A DNA stretch of 53,738 nucleotides. It comes from an uncultured Blautia sp. (GTDB lineage: Bacteria > Bacillota > Clostridia > Lachnospirales > Lachnospiraceae). Made by a program: the position numbers and the translations under genes. Below are positions 33,799 through 42,691 of the stretch, piece after piece; position 1 is the first letter of the stretch, and each line of letters opens with the position of its first letter. The stretch covers positions 1-53,738 of the forward strand of contig CAKRXU010000018.1 of NCBI GenBank assembly GCA_934424575.1. Direction: 5' to 3'. A model generated the notes under the pieces. It had not been told where the DNA came from and searched no databases. It saw nothing but the letters and a program-made list of their open reading frames with translations.

Positions 33799-34758
33799 TT
33801 ATTCTTCAGTTGGCTGAAGCTGTAAGCCCAGTTCTTTCAGTTTAGCAAGTACTTCTTCTAATGACTTGCGACCAAGGTTACGAACCTTCATCATATCATC
33901 AGAAGTTCTGTTGCAAAGTTCTTCTACTGTGTTGATTCCGGCTCTCTTCAGGCAGTTGTAAGAACGAACAGAAAGTTCGAGCTCATCAATGCTCATCTCC
34001 AGAACCTTTTCCTTCTCATTGTCTTCTTTCTCGATCATGACTTCTGCAGTCTTAGCGTTCTCAGAAAGATCAATGAACAGGCTCAGATGTTCGCTCAGTA
34101 CCTTCGCAGCGAGGCTGACAGCCTCATCCGGATCCAGTGTTCCATTGGTATATACATCCAATGTAAGTTTATCGAAATCAGTAACCTGACCAACACGGGT
34201 ATTCTCTACAACCATGTTTACACGGTCAACCGGTGTGTAGATCGCATCAACTGCGATTACGCCGATCGGCATGTCGTCAGTCTTACCTTTATCAGCACTG
34301 ATGTAACCACGGCCACGGGTGATCGTAAGCTCCATAGCCAGTCTGCAGTCCTTGCCTCCGTTAAGAGTAGCAATGACCTGATCCGGATTCATGATTTCGA
34401 TATCCTGATCTGCCTGGATGTCAGCTGCTGTTACAACACCTGAACCCTCACACTCAATGTATGCGGTCTTTGGTTCGTTGTCTGTGCTGGTATTTTTGAT
34501 AGCAAGGCTTTTCAGATTCATGATAATCTCTGAAACGTCTTCTTTTACACCCGGAATAGCGCTGAATTCATGAAGAACTCCATCGATCTTAACCTGGCTT
34601 ACTGCTGCTCCCGGGAGGGAGGACAGCATAATTCTTCTGAGAGAATTACCAAGTGTAGTACCATATCCTCTTTCCAGAGGCTCTACTACGAATCTGCCAA
34701 ACTTTTTATCTTCGGAAATTTCCGTAATTTCGATTTTTGGTTTATTAAAATCAAACAC
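33799..34758 (-). CDS. rpoA: RNA polymerase alpha subunit
   Basis: 319 aa starting at GTG 34758 (MFDFNKPKIEI), with GGAGGG 9 nt upstream; no ATG is available in the right place, so a GTG start is near certain. N-terminal assembly domain (GYGTTLGNSLRRIMLSSLPG) and C-terminal domain that contacts UP elements and activators (SVRSYNCLKRAGINTVEEL, KVRNLGRKSLEEV). Ribosomal operon member between rpsD and rplQ. Confidence 0.97.
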   Translation of the reverse strand: MFDFNKPKIEITEISEDKKFGRFVVEPLERGYGTTLGNSLRRIMLSSLPGAAVSQVKIDGVLHEFSAIPGVKEDVSEIIMNLKSLAIKNTSTDNEPKTAYIECEGSGVVTAADIQADQDIEIMNPDQVIATLNGGKDCRLAMELTITRGRGYISADKGKTDDMPIGVIAVDAIYTPVDRVNMVVENTRVGQVTDFDKLTLDVYTNGTLDPDEAVSLAAKVLSEHLSLFIDLSENAKTAEVMIEKEDNEKEKVLEMSIDELELSVRSYNCLKRAGINTVEELCNRTSDDMMKVRNLGRKSLEEVLAKLKELGLQLQPTEE

Positions 34759-34810
34759 TATATGGTTCCCTCCTTCTGGGTATTCAACATTTGAGGGTAT
34801 TAACGAATGC

Positions 34811-34840
34811 TGTAACTGTGAAGCTAGCCCCACAGTTACA
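34811..34840. repeat. GTAACTG-type palindrome between rpsD and rpoA
   Basis: Perfect 10-bp arms TGTAACTGTG/CACAGTTACA with a 10-nt loop, in the 97-nt spacer. No T-run, so not a simple terminator; it may act as an mRNA-stability or translation element. Confidence 0.65.
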
Positions 34841-34855
34841 ATCGCGTACTAATTA

Positions 34856-35449
34856 TTATTTAGAATACAGCTCGACGATAAGCATTTCGTTTACCGGAAC
34901 ATCAATTGCTTCTCTTCTTGGAAGTTCTTTTACAGTTCCGCGTAAAGCTTCCTGATCAACATCGATCCATTCCGGAACAAGTCTTCCACCTGTTACTTCC
35001 AGGATTCCTTTGTATCTCTCAGAACCTTTGCATTTTTCTTTGATTTCAACTGTATCGCCAGCTTTTACAAGGTAAGACGGAATGTTTACACATTTTCCGT
35101 TTACAAGTACGTGTTTGTGGTCAACGATCTGACGAGCTTCACGTCTTGTTCTTGCAAATCCCATACGGAATACTACGTTGTCAAGTCTGCTCTCAAGAAG
35201 GACCATAAGGTTTTCACCAGTCTGTCCCGGCATTCTGTCAGCTTTGTTGTAGTAGTTGTGGAAAGGTTTTTCCAGAACTCCGTAGATGAATTTTGCTTTC
35301 TGTTTTTCTCTTAACTGTAAACCGTACTCAGACATTTTTCTGTTTGCACGTTTTAACTGTCTTGTGGATTTTTTATCAATTCCTAAATAAATCGGATCCA
35401 GGCCAAGGGATCTGCATCTTTTCAGAACAGGAACTCTATTTACTGCCAT
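34856..35449 (-). CDS. rpsD: 30S ribosomal protein S4
   Basis: 197 aa. Primary 16S rRNA-binding protein with an S4 RNA-binding domain (LESRLDNVVFRMGFARTRRE, then ARQIVDHKHVLVNGK). It lacks the N-terminal zinc-binding cysteines found in some bacteria. In Bacillus S4 represses its own gene. Here rpsD lies inside the alpha operon after rpsK. Confidence 0.96.
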   Translation of the reverse strand: MAVNRVPVLKRCRSLGLDPIYLGIDKKSTRQLKRANRKMSEYGLQLREKQKAKFIYGVLEKPFHNYYNKADRMPGQTGENLMVLLESRLDNVVFRMGFARTRREARQIVDHKHVLVNGKCVNIPSYLVKAGDTVEIKEKCKGSERYKGILEVTGGRLVPEWIDVDQEALRGTVKELPRREAIDVPVNEMLIVELYSK

Positions 35450-35467
35450 TTCAAGCTACCTCCTAAA

Positions 35468-35863
35468 TTAGACTCTTCTACGTTTTGGTGGACGGCATCC
35501 GTTGTGCGGAACCGGTGTTACGTCACGGATACTTGTTACTTCAAGGCCGCAAGCCTGAAGTGCACGAATTGCAGCTTCACGTCCTGATCCTGGTCCTTTA
35601 ACCATAACATCAACAGTTTTTAATCCATGAATCAGAGCAGCTTTTGTTGCAGTCTCTGCTGCCATCTGTGCTGCATAAGGGGTAGATTTTCTTGAACCTC
35701 TAAATCCCAGACCGCCGGCACTTGCCCATGAAAGAGCGTTTCCTTCGTTGTCAGTCAGAGTAACAATTGTATTGTTAAAGGATGACTGGATATGTGCCTG
35801 TCCGTGTTCAACGTTTTTCTTAACACGACGTTTAGTAGTCGCTTTTCTGGTTGTCTTTGCCAT
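35468..35863 (-). CDS. rpsK: 30S ribosomal protein S11
   Basis: 131 aa, standard length. Diagnostic segments: VEHGQAHIQSSFNNTIVTLTD, GFRGSRKSTPYAAQ, and the C-terminal DVTPVPHNGCRPPKRRRV. Its ribosome-binding site is weak, so translation may be coupled to rpsM across a 50-nt gap. Confidence 0.97.
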   Translation of the reverse strand: MAKTTRKATTKRRVKKNVEHGQAHIQSSFNNTIVTLTDNEGNALSWASAGGLGFRGSRKSTPYAAQMAAETATKAALIHGLKTVDVMVKGPGSGREAAIRALQACGLEVTSIRDVTPVPHNGCRPPKRRRV

Positions 35864-35913
35864 TTTAAAACTAACCTACACTTTCCTATATATAATCAAT
35901 TATTTGTTACGAA

Positions 35914-36282
35914 TTATTTCTTCTTGTTAGCAACAGTTCTCTTAGGACCCTTGCGAGTTCTAGCGTTTGTTTTGGTCTTCTGGCCACGAACCGGAAGTCC
36001 TTTACGATGACGGATACCACGGTAGCATCCGATTTCCTGCAGTCTCTTGATATTCATAGCGATTTCACGACGAAGATCACCTTCAACTGTCATTGTTTCA
36101 TCAATAACAGCACTGATTTTCTTTACATCATCGTCTGTCAGATCTCTGACACGGATGTCAGGATTTACTCCTGCCTGTGCAAGAATCTTGTCTGCACTTG
36201 TTCTGCCGATACCATAGATATAGGTAAGGCCGATTTCGATACGTTTGTCTCTTGGTAAATCTACACCAGCTATACGAGCCAT
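35914..36282 (-). CDS. rpsM: 30S ribosomal protein S13
   Basis: 122 aa from ATG 36282 (GGAGG 9 nt upstream). Family start MARIAGVDLPRDKRIEIGL and basic C-terminal tail (GLPVRGQKTKTNARTRKGPK) that contacts tRNA and 16S rRNA in the 30S head. It is separated from rpmJ by an unusually long 284-nt spacer. Confidence 0.97.
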   Translation of the reverse strand: MARIAGVDLPRDKRIEIGLTYIYGIGRTSADKILAQAGVNPDIRVRDLTDDDVKKISAVIDETMTVEGDLRREIAMNIKRLQEIGCYRGIRHRKGLPVRGQKTKTNARTRKGPKRTVANKKK

Positions 36283-36566
36283 GTACTGTTTCCTCCATTT
36301 TCTTTTTGAAAGTCGTCTGAACCGTACCACTTGCAGTCTCGCAAGGTGAAATAGGGTACATCTTCAAAAACTCTCGATTTTTCTAGTTTCCTAATTGGGG
36401 TGCCTCGGTAAAACACCCAGCCGCCTTTGGCGAAAAGCGACCTTTCCGAAATTTTGTTGCCTCTCGGTATTAGGCAATACATGCTTCTTTAATAAGATAT
36501 TAAAACAGTCCGAACAACCCTTCCGGGTGTATCAAACTGCAGCCGCACGTTTCACAAATCAGTCAA
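36283..36566 (-). other. Structured 284-nt spacer between rpmJ and rpsM
   Basis: No convincing gene. The transcript would contain several hairpins: TTGCCT/AGGCAA-type around 36455-36477, CGCCTTTGGCG-type around 36420-36431, GGGTG/CACCC around 36397-36418 and an ACACCCGG/CCGGGTGT-like region near 36521-36530. In E. coli the S4-responsive alpha operon leader lies in front of rpsM; whether this plays a similar role is unknown. Short reading frames here lack start signals. Confidence 0.45.
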
Positions 36567-36680
36567 TCAACCCTGACGCTGTTTGTGTTTTGGATTTTCA
36601 CAGATTACTCTGATAGATCCTTTTCTTTTGATGATCTTGCATTTCTCGCAGATCGGCTTTACAGATGATCTTACTTTCAC
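36567..36680 (-). CDS. rpmJ: 50S ribosomal protein L36
   Basis: 37 aa with a GTG start at 36680 (MKVRSSVKPICEKCKIIKRK...), GGAGG 7-8 nt upstream. It has the Cys-Cys-Cys-His zinc-binding set (CEKC, later C and H) of the zinc-containing L36. First gene after the promoter at 36752-36780. In most genomes infA lies directly upstream; here infA is 8.1 kb away. Confidence 0.96.
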   Translation of the reverse strand: MKVRSSVKPICEKCKIIKRKGSIRVICENPKHKQRQG

Positions 36681-36751
36681 TGGAAATCCTCCTTTTCCGT
36701 AATATAGGCTTGAATCTGCAGTTCATACACGCCTCAGCGCGTACAACCAGT

Positions 36752-36780
36752 ATAATAACATTCCTTTACGGAAAATACAA
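36752..36780 (-). promoter_or_regulatory. Dedicated promoter of the rpmJ-rpsM-rpsK-rpsD-rpoA-rplQ unit
   Basis: Minus strand TTGTAT (36775-36780), 17-bp spacer, TATTAT (36752-36757). The leader to rpmJ is about 65 nt and contains a small ACGCGC/GCGTGT hairpin. It gives the distal alpha operon independent transcription. Confidence 0.7.
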
Positions 36781-36893
36781 CCCCCTAATTTAATTTTTTT
36801 TATTTTTTCATGAACCCGTTCCTTATGGTATCATCTCCTGATGAAAATACTTCCTACAGCAATATCATTTACAGATAAAAGCTATTCGACATC

Positions 36894-37520
36894 CTATTTC
36901 AGTGTGGTAACGATCAGTTTGCTTTCTAGCGCAGCAGCGATCAGATCCTCTTTGCAGCTGTATCCTGCCTTGGCGATCATCTCCTGAAAATTCCATCGTA
37001 CTCCTGAGGTGGAACAGTTCATTTTTTTTGCAATCTCCGAGTAGGACATTCCACATATGTAAAGCCGCAGCATTTCCAATTGCCTGGGACTGATTTCCCC
37101 GCTGGTGATCCAGTTCAATTCCACATTTGGAGTTACATCCGGAAAGACATGCTCTCCATTAAGAGTTCTGATAATCACATCACAAATCTCATCCTCACCA
37201 TGGTCCTTATACCAGAGGCTGTCTGCACATCCTGTTTTTGCCCGCTCCAGCACTTTGGGATCGATCAGCGAGGTTACAACAAGTATCTTCGTACCCGGAT
37301 GTTCCTCCTTTATGGTCTTTCCCGCAGTCAGTCCATCATGATTATGAAAGGTCTGCACATCCATCAATACCAGATCGATTGCTGAATAATTACAGATTTT
37401 TACTGCTTCCCGGGCATCACTGACCGTATCTACCAACTTAAATTCAGGATTTTGTAAAATAATATATTCAAAATATTTCTGCATGATCTTCTGATCTTCC
37501 ACAATGAGTACCCTTATCAT
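36894..37520 (-). CDS. NarL/LuxR-type response regulator
   Basis: 208 aa. Receiver domain (1-125) with phosphoacceptor Asp54 (LVLMDVQT), acidic residues near position 8-9 and switch Thr/Lys (VVTS, WYKDH). The C-terminal LuxR-type HTH (ISPRQLEMLRLYICGMSYSE, then IAKKMNCSTSGVRWN) binds DNA. It is the last gene of the three-gene signalling unit, 39 nt after the histidine kinase, and inserted just upstream of the rpmJ promoter. Its targets may be the adjacent island genes or the inverted repeat at 40514-40545. Confidence 0.92.
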   Translation of the reverse strand: MIRVLIVEDQKIMQKYFEYIILQNPEFKLVDTVSDAREAVKICNYSAIDLVLMDVQTFHNHDGLTAGKTIKEEHPGTKILVVTSLIDPKVLERAKTGCADSLWYKDHGEDEICDVIIRTLNGEHVFPDVTPNVELNWITSGEISPRQLEMLRLYICGMSYSEIAKKMNCSTSGVRWNFQEMIAKAGYSCKEDLIAAALESKLIVTTLK

Positions 37521-37559
37521 AGCATCATTCCCTTCTCATACTGAAGTAATCTGATATTC

Positions 37560-38852
37560 TTATTCCTTTAACGGAAAATTCAGAAACAGATAAAAAGCAG
37601 GTTCAAAAAATGTCTTCATAGTCCCCTGCTCTGCTTCTACTGCTTTCCTTAATGCTGATAATCCACCACCTTCTTTTGCATTTTTTGATGGCGGCTCACC
37701 ATTGTTGGTAATCTGGATCTGATATCCGTCCCTGCTGTTCTTTATTTCCACATAAACTGCAGTTCCATGTGCATGACGGGCACAGTTTGTCACGCATTCA
37801 CGGAGAGCGCGATCTGTAAGCCGTCTGTAAATCAGATCATCCGGATAATTCCCCTGGATCTGGATCGATATTCCAAGTTCTCTTGCATGCTTTTCCGTAT
37901 CCTCATACTGGTCTTCTTTATTATCAGCAGTTGAACTTGTAAGAATATAAACCTGCTGCTTTAAATTTTCCAGCTGCTCCCTCATATTGTCAGGTTCTTC
38001 TTTCTTTTCAAGGATTCTTCGTATGGAAAGAAGACTTCTTCCGAAATTATCGTGTACCTTCATTTTCATCGCCAGAGTTTCCTGTTCACGTATTTCATCG
38101 CCTATTTTTTCATACATTTCTTCCAGTTTGCGATTCAGCTGCTCTAATTTTTCGTTATTGCTTTTGATCTTTTCATTGTTGTAATATACTTCAGACACAT
38201 TGATCGCAACAGTCTGCACATAACCTTTCAGATCCGGCTCTTTAAGCTGGTATTCCTGAAACATCCAGACGGAACCATCCGGTAAATAAAATACATTGCT
38301 GTCGGAATTTAACTTGATAATATTTTTCTGAACAGGTGCTGAATTTATGGCATCGCGGAAAATCTCAAAATTCTGAAGATAATTTCCGGTCAGTATCCTG
38401 CATAATTCCTGCATCTTGGCGTTACTCAGGATGATACGTCCAAGAGCATCTGAAAAGCAGACACCACAGGGGACATTATTTACAGCTTCATAAACAGACC
38501 AGGGTGACAAAGTATTGCTGTATTCCTTTCGCTCCCTGCGAATCGCCAGAATCAGATAGGCTGTCAGCAGAATCACTGCTATCACCAATACATGTATTGG
38601 AAATGAATACAATATCGGATCGTATGGAAGATCATCCTGCCGATGCTGGTGATCACTCAACAGTCCCACCATAAAAAGAAATGAGACAACCAGCCATGCA
38701 GAAGATATCGCAATTTTCCATTTCCCTGCTGAACGCATAATTCTGGAAAACAGCAGAATAAATTCAAGGATCAGACATATTTCCATAAGGATCATCAGAA
38801 GATTTTGCAATTTCATGGTGTCTTTTATGAAACCGGACATCGAATAAACCAT
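37560..38852 (-). CDS. Sensor histidine kinase (HisKA_3/NarX-DesK-like)
   Basis: 430 aa from ATG 38852 behind a strong AGGAGGAGG. Three or so N-terminal membrane segments (about 17-37, 46-65, 85-104), a PAS-like middle (about 118-222), coiled coil (225-262), dimerisation/phosphorylation helix with His267 in KVHDNFGRSLLSIRR, and an ATPase domain (N box ECVTNCARHAHG, ITNNGEPP, GGGLSALRKAV). It pairs with the LuxR-type regulator downstream. It overlaps the end of the interrupted sensor gene by 28 nt, so all three are one translational unit. Confidence 0.92.
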   Translation of the reverse strand: MVYSMSGFIKDTMKLQNLLMILMEICLILEFILLFSRIMRSAGKWKIAISSAWLVVSFLFMVGLLSDHQHRQDDLPYDPILYSFPIHVLVIAVILLTAYLILAIRRERKEYSNTLSPWSVYEAVNNVPCGVCFSDALGRIILSNAKMQELCRILTGNYLQNFEIFRDAINSAPVQKNIIKLNSDSNVFYLPDGSVWMFQEYQLKEPDLKGYVQTVAINVSEVYYNNEKIKSNNEKLEQLNRKLEEMYEKIGDEIREQETLAMKMKVHDNFGRSLLSIRRILEKKEEPDNMREQLENLKQQVYILTSSTADNKEDQYEDTEKHARELGISIQIQGNYPDDLIYRRLTDRALRECVTNCARHAHGTAVYVEIKNSRDGYQIQITNNGEPPSKNAKEGGGLSALRKAVEAEQGTMKTFFEPAFYLFLNFPLKE

Positions 38853-40474
38853 TCCTGTTCCTCCTCCTGCTGTATCAAAAGATCAGGTCTCTCTGCCAGA
38901 AAAATACGAATATCAGTCAGACACATAACATGCACAGAAATCTGCAATTTTTCTTCAATCTGAGTCACTCGGAAGAAGACCGCGCTCACCACATCAAACA
39001 GTTGTTCAATCAGCCATTCAAAGAAATCATAACATCTCAGAACATCATCTGCGTGAAGCAGTTTTTCTTTATCCTGCACAAAGTAAGCTGCCCTGATCTT
39101 ACATAATTTCAGATTTTCACAGGATTCAGCCAGACTTTGCTTCAGATCGGCCATAGTCAGAGAATCCCCCTGTGAGCTGTATCTGGTGAGTACAAGATTT
39201 TTTCTTCATTTCAGATAAGTTCCCACGACTACTATCTTACTCAGAAGCATATCACATTCTTCTCTTGAATCTGTCTGTTCAAACTTCTTCATATATAGAG
39301 AAAGTAATTCATACTGTCTGTAAGTCTGATCCTGTATCATATTCATAAGATGATTCTGTTCTTCTAATTTTCTGCGTGCGGCTTCTTTCTGATAAGTCAT
39401 CTGCAAAAGCTGATTTCGTGCCGTCAATTCCTCCTGCTGTTCCTGAATATCCTGATACTGGTCAAGCAGAACAGAAATATCTTCCGTCCAGAATAAATGT
39501 CCACCCCTGACAGGAATATGCTTGATCAAAATCCCGTTTTCCTGCAGTAAAGATTCTGCGATCACACATTCACGCAGTTCTTTGGAGAGCTTCGGGAAAT
39601 TTCCTGTATAATAATAACGCCGAAAAGCTTCATCCGTTATTTCTGCGTCAAGACTGCCTGTTGACTGAAACAATTCAAAATAACGACTATTTGTAGGAAT
39701 CAGTCCACACAGGATACAACTTTGAAAAATAGCCGCTATACAAAGGCAGCAGACTGCTGTCAGATCTCCTGCAATGATACTGATAAAGGGCAGACGCAGA
39801 ATATTTCCAATGTTCCATCCCAAAAGCACGATACCAGGTATTACAGGAAGCCAGAAACGTTTTTTTTCAAAAGTTTTGCTTTTGCGAACAAGTATCACAT
39901 CCATTGCACTGAGACAAAATATGATCCATACCTGAATGACCACAAAGAGGAAACCATATCCATAATTTTTATCCGAATAAGGTGGTTTCAGATAGAAACG
40001 AAAAACCAGCTGATGCAGATCATTGGTAAATACACCTATAATCAGTACTGCTGCAAAAAGCAGCAGCAAAACATGTCTTTTTTTTATTTTAGCATTTTCC
40101 TTTTCTTCCAGAAGCAAAGCTGCATTCAAACCTAAAGTCGGAATCAGGATCATCGGAAGATAATACAGATACCAGCAGATATGTATACTGAGGGGATCCT
40201 GAAAAACATGATATTTTATTGTACGCAAAAAAAACCAGAATACCATCAGACAGCCAATGGCCGTCAGACACTGGCGCATTTTTTTGTATACAATATGTTT
40301 ATTCAGATAAGTGACCCATGCACAGTACAGTCCCAGATAAATGCTGGTGCGGCTCTGGTCAAGCAGAGCATGCAGTAAATCATTATCTGTATCGATCAGT
40401 CTGCATATATATGCCGCCAAAAAGCACAGAAAAACAGTCGTATATGATAAAAATCTTTTCTTTTGATATGGCAT
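38825..40474 (-). pseudogene. Multi-TM sensor kinase-like gene interrupted by an in-frame TGA
   Basis: Two frames, 39206-40474 (422 aa, ATG 40474 with AAAGGA upstream) and 38825-39154 (109 aa), are in the same phase and separated only by one TGA (39206-39208) plus 17 sense codons. Part one has about eight membrane segments, then a coiled coil and a helix ending VVGTYLK. Part two continues RKNLVLTRYSS and a degenerate ATPase-like region (ESCENLKLCKIRAAYF ... CYDFFEWLIEQLFD). As I recall the family, the broken spot usually holds Arg-Arg after a GTYIK-like motif, so TGA probably replaces CGA. The distal part could be re-initiated at ATG 39154 behind AGGGGG. The whole lacks a convincing phospho-His and ATP site, so it may be an accessory sensor for the kinase downstream. 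A sequencing error or read-through is not excluded. Confidence 0.75.
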
Positions 40475-40513
40475 TATGATTCCTTTCCAGACAAACCCCG
40501 TCCCCAAAGCATG

Positions 40514-40545
40514 CAGGTTACCGATCAAATATAAACGGTAACCTG
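40514..40545. promoter_or_regulatory. Inverted repeat in the leader of the signalling operon
   Basis: Perfect 10-bp arms CAGGTTACCG/CGGTAACCTG around 12 nt, 40 nt upstream of the sensor ATG. It could be an operator for the LuxR-type regulator or an RNA hairpin; no T-run follows. Confidence 0.5.
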
Positions 40546-40577
40546 TTATAAACATTATGTCTCGGGATACTGCCTGC

Positions 40578-40625
40578 TCAATGCTCAATAATAATTATTA
40601 TACTATAATGTCTGAATAGTGAGCA
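40578..40625 (-). promoter_or_regulatory. Predicted promoter of the sensor/kinase/regulator operon
   Basis: Minus strand TTGCTC, 18-bp spacer, perfect TATAAT, just after the TPM gene. Position approximate within this interval. Confidence 0.5.
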
Positions 40626-40643
40626 ATGACAAAGTTTCTCTGA

Positions 40644-41486
40644 TCAGAACTTACCACTGGTTCCACCATGGGATCGTCCGGAAGAACTGGTGTGAGATGA
40701 GCTTCCACCGGAACCGGAGGAAGAAGATGAACTGTCTTTTTCATTTTTGATTGTTCTTTGAGTAACAATCCTGTTGACAAAACTGTCCGTTGATCTTTGC
40801 AGTGACAATGAACCACTGCGTTCATAGGCTTTCGCTGACTCCTGTTTTTTTACGGATTTCAGATTTCCGGATTTTGCTTTGACTATTCCAAACGAGATAA
40901 GAAAAGCGACAACCAAATCTGTATAGAGCCAAAATGGAGACACTTTTGCCTTTGGCATATTGCCAACATCATAAGGTTCACCGGTTGCTGCCTGCCGCAG
41001 AAAATCATCACACTGATCTGCAAAACAATTAAATGCCTTTGCATACTCTCCGCTGCTGAGTTTACTCTGGAATTCACCTCTGATATATTCAAGCCCCGCA
41101 TCTGTAAAAGCTGTCGTATGACTGTAACCATAGGTCGAAATAGCCCATTCTCTCTCGCCCATGCTGATCAGAAGAAGAAGGCCATCGTCATTTTCTCCAT
41201 ATCCATATCCATTGTAATCATAATAGTCATCTGCATACGCTTCGGCTGTTTTTCCTTCCAGAGAATTGACGGTAACAATTCCCACCTCATTTTCATATCT
41301 CTGGCTGATATCTTCAAGTTTGTTTAACAGCTCACTGCTCTCTTCTTCTGTCAGCAGGCCGGCTTCATCTACAAGAAGTGGTTTCTGGCGTTCTTCCGGA
41401 ATCTCAGAAGCCATTACCGGAAATACCAGGATAAATATCCAGAGAACAGAAAGCAGGCTGTACCACATTTTCTTTTTTATCTTCAT
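40644..41486 (-). CDS. TPM-domain (YgcG/DUF477) membrane-anchored protein
   Basis: 280 aa. Signal peptide (to about residue 26), an extracytoplasmic TPM domain (about 38-160: LLVDEAGLLTEEESSELLNK ... EVGIVTVNSLEG ... DDGLLLLISMGEREW), one membrane segment (about 190-205) and a Ser/Gly/His-rich C-terminal tail (about 250-280) typical of YgcG-like proteins. TPM proteins are linked to membrane and photosystem quality control; some have weak phosphatase activity. Encoded 18 nt after the zinc-ribbon protein gene, a common pairing. Confidence 0.88.
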   Translation of the reverse strand: MKIKKKMWYSLLSVLWIFILVFPVMASEIPEERQKPLLVDEAGLLTEEESSELLNKLEDISQRYENEVGIVTVNSLEGKTAEAYADDYYDYNGYGYGENDDGLLLLISMGEREWAISTYGYSHTTAFTDAGLEYIRGEFQSKLSSGEYAKAFNCFADQCDDFLRQAATGEPYDVGNMPKAKVSPFWLYTDLVVAFLISFGIVKAKSGNLKSVKKQESAKAYERSGSLSLQRSTDSFVNRIVTQRTIKNEKDSSSSSSGSGGSSSHTSSSGRSHGGTSGKF

Positions 41487-41504
41487 TTTATCTGTTCCCT
41501 CCTG

Positions 41505-42602
41505 CTACATTAAAAACAAACATTTCAGACCATACAGCACTCCCCAGATAAGGAGAGTACGTATACCCACAGATTTCCAGAATCTTGATCTGTCGATTGG
41601 AAGATCACCGACCATTTTTCCAGTCTGACCATTCATCGCAAAGATAAATTTTTCTCCTTTCCAGGTTGTATTCAGAATCCATACAGGATACATGGCATAC
41701 CAGTAACTCGCGTTATGTATCTGCACATTGCTGTCTTTTACAGAGGTGCTACCATTATATCCCCGAACAGTTTTTCGAAAAGCCTGTTCTGTACAGACAC
41801 GGATTCTCTCACGTGCTCTGTCTATACGTTCATCTACATTGACATCATAGCGGTCAGCAAGGTAACCTGCCAGATAAGCCTGCTGAAAAGGTACCGCTTC
41901 CTGAAAATTATACGGTTCAATTGATTCCATCAGTGTATCATCCATTTTTCTTGAACCATCTGCGGGAACATGATCGAAACTTATCGTTCCTTCACGATAG
42001 ACCTGATAGATTTCACGAGTTGTGTACTCCGTATCACCTGACCTGGAAACATGAACTTTTTCTGCCTCATATGTTATCCGGGCATCTGCATCTACATCAA
42101 ACAGCCAAAATGGAATATACACACCTTTGATCTCGTCTACATGATTTTCTTTTTTGAATACCTTTGGAAGATATTTTTTCCCCTGCAGATGCTTATAGTA
42201 GTTTTCTTTGGCCGCTTTTTTATCCAGTTTAAACGGAATAATATAATCCGGTTTCAGATCTCCTGAAAACTGGCCTTTCATTGTTATTTTGTTATTGCAG
42301 AACGGACAGGTTGTAGCCCCTGTTGTTTCATCGGCAATGATCTCACTTCCACAGGACTGGCAGCTATAAACACGCATGCCATTTATTTCATCATTCTGCC
42401 ATTGCCCGGTACTCATAGAGTACCAGTTTTCTTCAGAATCTGTCTTTTTGGCCGTTTGTGTATCTTCGACTTTCTGTGTGCGCTGAAATTCTTCGACCGT
42501 CATCTCCGTATCACAATACGGACATTTCATATGCTGAGATTTTGAATCAAATACCATCGCACCACCACAGGATGGACACTTATATTCTATGATATCAGAC
42601 AT
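41505..42602 (-). CDS. Double zinc-ribbon (TFIIB-type) membrane-associated protein
   Basis: 365 aa from ATG 42602, chosen because GGGGGA is 9 nt upstream; an ATG at 42611 is too close to it. Two zinc ribbons (CPSC/CPYC, about 9-35; CQSC/CPFC, about 80-108), a globular middle with PFWLFDVDADARITYEA, and a C-terminal membrane segment (about 345-362). Such proteins are common in Firmicutes next to TPM and SPFH-type genes; they look like cytoplasmic rubredoxin/zinc scaffolds tethered to the membrane. Exact role unknown. Confidence 0.82.
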   Translation of the reverse strand: MSDIIEYKCPSCGGAMVFDSKSQHMKCPYCDTEMTVEEFQRTQKVEDTQTAKKTDSEENWYSMSTGQWQNDEINGMRVYSCQSCGSEIIADETTGATTCPFCNNKITMKGQFSGDLKPDYIIPFKLDKKAAKENYYKHLQGKKYLPKVFKKENHVDEIKGVYIPFWLFDVDADARITYEAEKVHVSRSGDTEYTTREIYQVYREGTISFDHVPADGSRKMDDTLMESIEPYNFQEAVPFQQAYLAGYLADRYDVNVDERIDRARERIRVCTEQAFRKTVRGYNGSTSVKDSNVQIHNASYWYAMYPVWILNTTWKGEKFIFAMNGQTGKMVGDLPIDRSRFWKSVGIRTLLIWGVLYGLKCLFLM

Positions 42603-42627
42603 ATACTGCATTCCCCCTTTTCCTGCT

Positions 42628-42668
42628 GCCGGCTGCTGTTCCCTGTATTTTTGCGGACAGCAACCGGC
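42628..42668 (-). other. Strong intercistronic hairpin
   Basis: Twelve-bp arms GCCGGTTGCTGT/ACAGCAGCCGGC (one wobble) around 17 nt, between the DUF4428 gene and the zinc-ribbon gene. No T-run on the transcribed strand, so more likely an mRNA processing or stability element than a terminator. Confidence 0.65.
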
Positions 42669-42691
42669 TTTACACAGACTTTTTTATGATC

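Noticed and set aside
36270..36482. 70-codon frame between rpmJ and rpsM
   Set aside because: No ribosome-binding site, no family resemblance, and it overlaps the rpsM start; better explained as structured spacer.
39206..39208. TGA as a selenocysteine codon
   Set aside because: Although yedF suggests possible selenium use, I recall Arg, not Cys, at this position in related proteins, and no SECIS-like hairpin was recognised directly after the TGA.
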